Shown piece after piece: positions 5,358 through 10,379 of a DNA stretch of 10,379 nt. Source of the DNA: Ruminococcaceae bacterium UBA7030 (GTDB taxonomy: Bacteria > Bacillota > Clostridia > Oscillospirales > Acutalibacteraceae); the NCBI GenBank assembly GCA_002494125.1, contig DLBD01000012.1, positions 1-10,379 on the forward strand, given 5' to 3'. Within the stretch, counting starts at the first letter, position 1, and the number at the start of each line of letters is the position of its first letter. The translations under genes were made by a program, and so were the position numbers. The notes under the pieces are model-generated. The model was given only the letters and a program-made list of their open reading frames with translations. It did not search any database and was not told the origin of the DNA.

Positions 5358-6134
5358 TTGAAGGTTTTAACTATTGGGGACATTGTGTCCTCACAGGGCT
5401 GCGAGTATCTTCGAAGCACCTTGCCTTATGTAAAAAACGAGTTGGGCGCTGATATTGTTATTGCAAACGGAGAAAACTCCGCAGTCGGAAACGGCGTTAT
5501 TCCGAAGAGTGCAGACTTTATACTCGACAGCGGTGTTGATGCGGTAACGCTTGGAAATCACAGCCTTAAAAGAAAAGAGATATACGATTATCTTGATAAT
5601 AACAGCAATCCTGTTATCAGACCTGCAAACTATCACGAGGCTGCGCCCGGACGAGGATATATAATAATTGATAAGGGACGTTATCAGCTTGCAGTTATCA
5701 ATCTTCTCGGCGCTGTTTATATGGAGCCTGTTATAAATCCGTTTTCTGTTATAGATGAAATTATCGAAGAAATAAAAGCGCAGGGCGTGAACAATATAAT
5801 AATTGATTTTCACGCCGAAGCAACATCTGAAAAGAAGGCTCTTGCATTTTATCTTGACGGTAAAGTATCTGCGCTGTACGGCACCCATACCCACACTCAG
5901 ACGAGCGACAATCAAATTCTTCCAAACGGCACGGGATTCATAACGGATATAGGTATGACAGGACCTTATTACAGCGTACTTGGAGTTGAACCTGAATGTA
6001 TTATTGAAAAGCTCAGGACAGGTCTTCCCGTAAGATTCATAAACGCACAAGGTCCGTGCGTCTTAGAGGGCTGTCTTTTTGAAATTGACGAAACAAGCGG
6101 AAAGACGGTTAACACAACAATCATCAGGAGGTAG
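5358..6134 (+). CDS. ymdB: YmdB-family metallophosphoesterase, TTG start
   Basis: YmdB proteins (TIGR00282) are dinuclear-metal phosphoesterases. The B. subtilis member hydrolyses cyclic nucleotides such as cAMP and influences the motility-to-biofilm switch. The 258-residue protein carries the complete metal-site set: GDIV with D8, NGEN with E39 and N40, LGNH with N67 and H68, DFHAEATSEK with H152, and GTHTHTQTSDNQILPNGT with H177 and H179. ITDIGMTGPYYSVLGV, also typical of the family, follows. Translation must start at TTG 5358, because no in-frame ATG or GTG precedes the conserved first strand. GGTGA lies only 4 nt upstream, which with TTG suggests modest translation. The first position aligns well with other family members. 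It is the first gene of a rightward block, and its stop overlaps the ribosome binding region of the lipoprotein gene. The substrate in this organism is inferred only. Confidence 0.93.
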   Translation: MKVLTIGDIVSSQGCEYLRSTLPYVKNELGADIVIANGENSAVGNGVIPKSADFILDSGVDAVTLGNHSLKRKEIYDYLDNNSNPVIRPANYHEAAPGRGYIIIDKGRYQLAVINLLGAVYMEPVINPFSVIDEIIEEIKAQGVNNIIIDFHAEATSEKKALAFYLDGKVSALYGTHTHTQTSDNQILPNGTGFITDIGMTGPYYSVLGVEPECIIEKLRTGLPVRFINAQGPCVLEGCLFEIDETSGKTVNTTIIRR

Positions 6135-6136
6135 CA

Positions 6137-7630
6137 ATGAAAATAAAATATATTGCGGCGATTTTGGCAATATTACTGCTTATCTCCACGCTTGCCGGAT
6201 GCAGCAGCGGTGAAGGAAATGATGAAGAGCTGACAACCACCGAATCAACTACAGCAAAGATTACTGACGATTCCACTTTCAAGCTAAGCTACACTCAGGC
6301 TGACAGCCTTGACCCGTTCAAAGCAACAGCACAAAACAATCAGGTGCTCGCATCGCTTGTTTTTGAATCCCTTTTTGACATAAATGAGGCATATGAGATT
6401 ACGCCGAATATTGCAAGCGGATATGAATTTGAAGACAGCGAAACGCTCAGAGTTGATATAAAAAGCGGCCTCACCTTTTCAAACGGAGAGTCGCTGACTC
6501 CGGACGATGTTGCATATTCAGTTGAGGCGGCAATGGACTCGCCTGCTTATTCAAGCTTGCTTGAAGGTATTTCAGGTGTTTCAGCAGGTGATAATTCAGT
6601 TACGATTTATTTGTCGTATCCGAATATATATGCAGTAAATCTTCTCACCTTCCCTATCACATCGCTTCACAACGATGAGGATGGCTTCCCTCTCGGTAAC
6701 GGCAGATACCATTATGCCGACAACGGCGGTAAAACCGTTCTACGCGCAAATGTAAGCGAAAGCTTTAATCCTTATATAACGACAATTAATCTTGTCAATA
6801 TCGCTGCATCAGACTCTATTGACAATGCAATTAATATCGGAAACATATCCTATGCTTACAGGGATTTAAGCACGGATATTTCAAAAAGAATTTCGAGTGC
6901 AAAAAAGCTCACAGGCATAAATAATCTTGTATTCATAGGTGCTAACGGGACGTCCGGTATTACTTCAGACGTTCATATCAGGCGGGCAATATCACTCGCT
7001 GCTGACAGGCAGATGCTTTGCGACAGTGCATATTCGGGATATGCAAGCGTTGCGCTTTCGCCTTTTAACCCTTACTTTTCGGCTACTAACAGCGTTTCAA
7101 TTTTTTCGGCAAATGCCGATACTGCGGCTGCTAAACAGGCTATCGTACAAAGCGGTTACAGCGCCGACAAACTTTCACTTTCCATCCTCGTTTACAAAAA
7201 CAACGAGGCCAAACTTGCAATGGCAAAACTTCTCAAATCAGAGCTTGAAGCTGCCGGTTTCAGCGTTATTATTGACGAGGAGTATTACAGCGACTACCTT
7301 TCCAAAATTGCTTATGGGCAGTACGACCTTTATATAGGCGAAGTTAAGTTCAGCGACGATATGTGCATGTACTCGCTTTTAAGCAAGGAGGGTGCGTCAA
7401 GCTGGCATATTGATTACGACAATCTGACTTGCGACGATGTTTACGAGGGCTACCTTTCAGGCGATGAGGAAATCGGCAAATTCATGCTTTCATTCAATGA
7501 TGAAATGCCGTTTATACCGCTTCTTTACAGGAAAGGTATGATATGCTATACAAAAGCTATGAACGGTGATATGCAGGGTTATTACGGAAATCTGTTTTCA
7601 AATATTGAAAGCTGGAATTTTAATTCGTAA
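6137..7630 (+). CDS. OppA/DppA-like solute-binding lipoprotein (SBP family 5)
   Basis: This is a predicted membrane-anchored extracellular binding protein for peptides or similar ligands, of the family that feeds ABC importers. The 497-residue protein begins with a lipoprotein signal: basic MKIK, a hydrophobic stretch to about residue 18, and lipobox LAGC with the acylated cysteine at 22. A Ser/Thr/acidic linker follows at 23-47. The family-5 fold then starts with LDPFKATAQNNQ, and a characteristic LRVDIKSGLTFSNGESLTPDDV segment falls at 104-125, with further typical segments (HIRRAISLAADRQ) near the middle. It is a little shorter than E. coli OppA. The ATG lies 2 nt after the ymdB stop, and AGGAGG (6126-6131) sits inside the ymdB end, so the two are probably translated together. 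No permease or ATPase gene is in the window, so it is an orphan here. The ligand is unknown, and a sensory role is possible. Confidence 0.88.
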   Translation: MKIKYIAAILAILLLISTLAGCSSGEGNDEELTTTESTTAKITDDSTFKLSYTQADSLDPFKATAQNNQVLASLVFESLFDINEAYEITPNIASGYEFEDSETLRVDIKSGLTFSNGESLTPDDVAYSVEAAMDSPAYSSLLEGISGVSAGDNSVTIYLSYPNIYAVNLLTFPITSLHNDEDGFPLGNGRYHYADNGGKTVLRANVSESFNPYITTINLVNIAASDSIDNAINIGNISYAYRDLSTDISKRISSAKKLTGINNLVFIGANGTSGITSDVHIRRAISLAADRQMLCDSAYSGYASVALSPFNPYFSATNSVSIFSANADTAAAKQAIVQSGYSADKLSLSILVYKNNEAKLAMAKLLKSELEAAGFSVIIDEEYYSDYLSKIAYGQYDLYIGEVKFSDDMCMYSLLSKEGASSWHIDYDNLTCDDVYEGYLSGDEEIGKFMLSFNDEMPFIPLLYRKGMICYTKAMNGDMQGYYGNLFSNIESWNFNS

Positions 7631-7648
7631 ATAAACATATCTTTCTTA

Positions 7649-7654
7649 TATAAT
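7649..7654 (+). promoter_or_regulatory. Weak candidate -10 box ahead of yloU
   Basis: A perfect TATAAT stands in the 47-nt gap between the lipoprotein gene and yloU, but no good -35 box occurs 16-18 bp upstream. The gap has no terminator hairpin, so yloU could be co-transcribed with ymdB and the lipoprotein gene, with this box adding a secondary start. Confidence 0.3.
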
Positions 7655-7677
7655 CAGAAAATTACGGAGGTATTTTT

Positions 7678-8034
7678 ATGATCAAGATTGAAAACCCCAA
7701 CGGTTATATTGAAATAACAAACAATTATTTTGCTAACCTCGTAGGTAAGGCTGCTCAAAGCTGTTTCGGTGTTACGGGTATGGTTAATCCTAACCCGATA
7801 AGAAGCATCAAAGCAGCTGTTAAATCGAAACTTTCCTACGACAACAATGACCGTGGCGTAACAGTTAAAAGCGTTAACGGCCAGCTCGTTATCGACCTTC
7901 ATATATCTGTATCCTACGGCGTAAATATTAACGCTATTGTTGACAGCATAATGAATAAGGTCAGATATACAGTTGAAGAAGCAACCGATCTTAAGGTTGC
8001 AAAGGTCAACGTGTTTATCGACGCACTTAACTAA
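7678..8034 (+). CDS. yloU: Asp23/Gls24 family envelope protein (YloU-like)
   Basis: Asp23/Gls24 (DUF322) proteins are small cytoplasmic or membrane-associated proteins of Firmicutes linked to cell-envelope stress; their exact biochemical role is unresolved. The 118-residue protein is the usual length (B. subtilis YloU is about 120). It shows the family pattern of an initial beta-hairpin (GYIEITNNYFANLVGKAAQSC), the segment GVTGM, a middle strand pair (VTVKSVNGQLVIDLHISVSYG) and a helix with VRYTVEEAT followed by the strand VAKVNVFIDAL. The start at 7678 has CGGAGG with 7-nt spacing. It is followed after 23 nt by fakA, the same order as yloU-yloV in B. subtilis, which is strong support. No membrane anchor is present, so localisation would need a partner. 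Confidence 0.92.
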   Translation: MIKIENPNGYIEITNNYFANLVGKAAQSCFGVTGMVNPNPIRSIKAAVKSKLSYDNNDRGVTVKSVNGQLVIDLHISVSYGVNINAIVDSIMNKVRYTVEEATDLKVAKVNVFIDALN

Positions 8035-8057
8035 CGCAATAATTTACGGAGATTTAT

Positions 8058-9716
8058 TTGATTATGGTAACTGGAGTAATGTTCAGAGATGCTATCATCT
8101 CAGCATCAAACAATATAGCAAACAGCAGACAGGCTGTTGACGCGCTCAATATTTTTCCTGTGCCTGACGGCGATACGGGAACAAATATGAGTATGACTAT
8201 CGGAAATGCCGCTAAAGAGATGGCAACACTTCCTGACGACTGCACTCTTGAGGAGGCTTCGTCAAGATGCGCCTCCGCACTTTTAAGGGGTGCAAGAGGT
8301 AATTCAGGCGTTATTCTTTCGCTAATATTCCGCGGCTTTTCAAAGGCTTTCAAGGGCGTTGAAGAGGCTGACGGAAACGACATCGCCCGTGCTTTTGAGA
8401 AAGCAGTTGACGCTGCGTACAAGGCTGTAATGAAACCTACTGAGGGTACAATCCTCACAGTTATAAGAGAGGCTAAAGACGCAGCCGTTGAGATGGCAGC
8501 TATTCAAAACGACGCACTGGAGGTTTCGTTTGCTGCGCTTCAGGCGGCAAGAGCAGCGCTTGCAAAAACTCCCGAGCTTCTTCCTGTTCTTAAAAAGGCA
8601 GGAGTTGTTGACGCAGGCGGACAAGGACTTGTACTTATCTTTGAGGGTATGGAAAGCGTATGGGACAACAATGCGATTGTTCAGCTTCTTGACGACTCAA
8701 AAAATAAGGAAGAGTCCAAATCCACAGTTGCTGCGGCAGATGAAGAAATCAAATTCGCTTACTGCTCTGAATTTCTTATTGAAAAATCAGACAGCGCAAA
8801 GGAGAAGGATCCGCTCAAGCTTCGTGCTTATCTTGAATCAATCGGAGACTGTGTTGTTGTGGTTGATGATAAGGACATAATAAAAGTACATGTTCATTCA
8901 AATGAGCCGGGCAATGTTATACAGTCCGCACTTAAATACGGTCAGCTTATAAACATTAAAATTGACAATATGCGTTATCAGCACGAAAACGCAGAGCTTG
9001 GCACAAAGAGTGAAGAAGAGGTAGTTAAGCCTCAGGTTCAGGCTCCTGAAAACGATTACGGCTTTGTTGCCGTTTGCGCAGGCGACGGACTCAAGGAGCT
9101 TTTCACAGACCTTGGTGCTGATTACGTTGTAAGCGGAGGACAGACTATGAACCCGTCAACCGACGATATTCTCGGTGCGGTTATGGCTACGCCCGCAAAA
9201 ACAGTATTCGTCCTTCCGAATAATAAAAATATAATTATGGCTGCCGAGCAGGCAATACCTCTTGCTAACGACAGAAAAGTTATTGTACTTCAGACAAGAA
9301 CTGTCCCACAAGGTATTTCCGCAATGCTTACTTTTGACGATACATTAAGCACTGAGGAAAACCAGATGGCGATGATGGAAGCTGCCGAAAGAGTTGAAAC
9401 CGCATCCGTAACCTTTGCGGCACGTGACAGTGAGGTTGACGGACAAAAGGTTAAGGAAGGCGAGATTATGGGTCTTTGCAACGGTAAGATTAAATTTATC
9501 GGCAAGGACGTAGCAGAGATAGCAATTAAGGCAGCAGAAAAACTATTTAAGAAAAACGAGCATTCGCTCATTACAATATTCTACGGTGCTGACGCAAGCG
9601 AAGAGCAGGCAGCTCAGGTCGAAGCTGCTCTTTCGGAAAAGTATGGCAGCGATGTTGAAATATCGACTGTAAACGGCGGTCAGCCGATTTACTACTTTAT
9701 CATATCGGTGGAGTAA
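8058..9716 (+). CDS. fakA: Fatty acid kinase subunit FakA (YloV, DAK/DhaL family)
   Basis: FakA phosphorylates fatty acids bound to a FakB (DegV-type) carrier, giving acyl phosphate for phospholipid synthesis. The 552-residue protein has the full three-part architecture. The DhaL-like ATP domain at about 1-205 shows VPDGDTGTN (35-43, metal aspartates D37 and D39), RGARGNSG (77-84), KPTEGT and DAGGQG (185-190). The middle domain at about 230-310 has C236 and the HVH pair H278/H280, matching the zinc-site residues I recall for S. aureus FakA. The C-terminal DegV-like domain at about 334-552 shows VVSGGQTMNPST and LPNNKN. Translation is placed at TTG 8058 because ACGGAGA lies 5 nt upstream; ATG 8064 two codons later is the alternative, at a longer spacing. 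Length equals B. subtilis YloV. No fakB is present in the window, so the carrier must be encoded elsewhere. Confidence 0.95.
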   Translation: MIMVTGVMFRDAIISASNNIANSRQAVDALNIFPVPDGDTGTNMSMTIGNAAKEMATLPDDCTLEEASSRCASALLRGARGNSGVILSLIFRGFSKAFKGVEEADGNDIARAFEKAVDAAYKAVMKPTEGTILTVIREAKDAAVEMAAIQNDALEVSFAALQAARAALAKTPELLPVLKKAGVVDAGGQGLVLIFEGMESVWDNNAIVQLLDDSKNKEESKSTVAAADEEIKFAYCSEFLIEKSDSAKEKDPLKLRAYLESIGDCVVVVDDKDIIKVHVHSNEPGNVIQSALKYGQLINIKIDNMRYQHENAELGTKSEEEVVKPQVQAPENDYGFVAVCAGDGLKELFTDLGADYVVSGGQTMNPSTDDILGAVMATPAKTVFVLPNNKNIIMAAEQAIPLANDRKVIVLQTRTVPQGISAMLTFDDTLSTEENQMAMMEAAERVETASVTFAARDSEVDGQKVKEGEIMGLCNGKIKFIGKDVAEIAIKAAEKLFKKNEHSLITIFYGADASEEQAAQVEAALSEKYGSDVEISTVNGGQPIYYFIISVE

Positions 9717-9717
9717 A

Positions 9718-10379
9718 ATGTTAAGTCTTAACAGTAATATTCAGTATATCAAGGGTGTTGGCGAAAAAAGAGCCGAGCTTTTCCACAAGCTCGGTATCTT
9801 TGATGTTGACTCCCTTATTCGTTTTTATCCGAGAAAATACGAAGACTGGACAAAAACTAATACTGTAAAAGACTGTCAGGACGGCGACAATGTATCAATC
9901 CGCGCAACGATGATAACACCTGTTAAAGAAGCGATGATAAGGCGTGGAATGACACTTTATAAATGCAGATTTTCAGACGGTGAAAATGTAATCAATGTAA
10001 CCATATTCAATAACAAATATCTTGCAAAGGCGTTAAGGGTTTATGAAGACTATGTTCTTTTCGGCAAGATTGAAAAAAACTTCACAAGCGCTTCAATGTC
10101 GTCGCCGAAGATTGAAAAGCTTGACACAGGGGTAAGAATTCATCCGATATATCCCGCAACCGGCAAGCTGACTTCAAACGCTATTGCGAAGGTTGTGAAG
10201 ACTGCACTTGATAGCCTTGACGAAATACCCGAAACCCTTAGTGAAAGCATCAGGCGTGAATACGGGCTTGTACCTCTCGACAAAGCGATAAGAGGCATCC
10301 ATTTCCCTGAAAACGAAAAAGATGTTGAAGAGGCAAGAAAAAGACTTATTTTTGAGGAGCTTCTCACCCTCCAGCTCGG
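9718..10379 (+). CDS. recG: ATP-dependent DNA helicase RecG, N-terminal part (3'-truncated by window)
   Basis: RecG remodels stalled replication forks and branched recombination intermediates. Only the first 220 codons are present, and the reading frame stays open to the window edge. The N-terminus has the helical KGVGEKRAELFHKLGI segment and YPRKYED that precede the wedge domain. The OB-fold wedge covers about residues 55-150 and ends in the typical IHPIYPATGKLTS. The segment RLIFEELLTLQL just before the helicase motor lies at the end. The ATPase motifs fall beyond the window. The ATG at 9718 is 1 nt after the fakA stop, with GGTGGAG (9707-9713) as ribosome binding site inside the end of fakA, so the two genes are translationally linked. 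B. subtilis has sdaAB-sdaAA between yloV and recG; here they are absent. Identification rests on the N-terminal signature and conserved neighbours and is secure. Confidence 0.93.
   Translation, partial: MLSLNSNIQYIKGVGEKRAELFHKLGIFDVDSLIRFYPRKYEDWTKTNTVKDCQDGDNVSIRATMITPVKEAMIRRGMTLYKCRFSDGENVINVTIFNNKYLAKALRVYEDYVLFGKIEKNFTSASMSSPKIEKLDTGVRIHPIYPATGKLTSNAIAKVVKTALDSLDEIPETLSESIRREYGLVPLDKAIRGIHFPENEKDVEEARKRLIFEELLTLQL

Noticed and set aside
5391..6050. Minus-strand frame of about 219 codons opposite ymdB
   Set aside because: The plus frame carries all YmdB metal motifs; the antisense protein shows no family feature.
1..10379. Mobile element, phage, defence or biosynthetic cluster
   Set aside because: No transposase, integrase, att-like repeats, toxin-antitoxin pair, nuclease or synthase domain was seen; all genes are chromosomal housekeeping or envelope types.

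Overview
The window looks like an ordinary chromosomal segment of a low-to-moderate GC Firmicute, most likely a gut-type Clostridia of the Ruminococcaceae/Oscillospiraceae kind. The reasons are a GSI-type glutamine synthetase, the Firmicutes yloU-fakA-recG gene order, GGAGG-type ribosome binding sites, two TTG start codons and AT-rich sigma-A-like promoters. The genus assignment is inference from style and not from a search. I see no rRNA, tRNA, CRISPR array, transposase, integrase or phage gene, and base composition looks even across the window by eye.

Layout, left half. Positions 2-784 hold the 3' end of glnA, closed by a strong hairpin terminator. An MscS-type channel gene follows on the same strand (831-1910), ending in a bidirectional terminator shared with the convergent minus-strand block. 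That block, read right to left, is a LOG-family nucleotide phosphoribohydrolase (5206-4628), an E2-type acyltransferase domain with a long Lys/Glu/Ala helix (4505-3009), and a PAP2 membrane phosphatase with an acidic tail (2898-1951). Each of the three has its own plausible promoter, and the E2-like gene is followed by its own terminator, so they appear to be separate transcription units rather than one operon.

Layout, right half. A 151-bp divergent region (5207-5357) has back-to-back promoters, one for the LOG gene and one for the rightward block: ymdB (TTG start), an OppA-like lipoprotein translationally linked to it, then yloU, fakA (TTG start) and recG, which runs off the window end. yloU-fakA-recG is a conserved Firmicutes neighbourhood tying fatty-acid kinase to genome maintenance.

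No complete new system stands out. The most unusual items are the E2-like protein that lacks lipoyl and subunit-binding domains yet carries about 160-175 residues of 11- and 7-residue helical repeats, the PAP2 enzyme with an extra membrane segment and a Cys/Asp-rich outer tail, the orphan peptide-binding lipoprotein coupled to ymdB, and the very tight promoter arrangements at 759-819 and 5245-5306.
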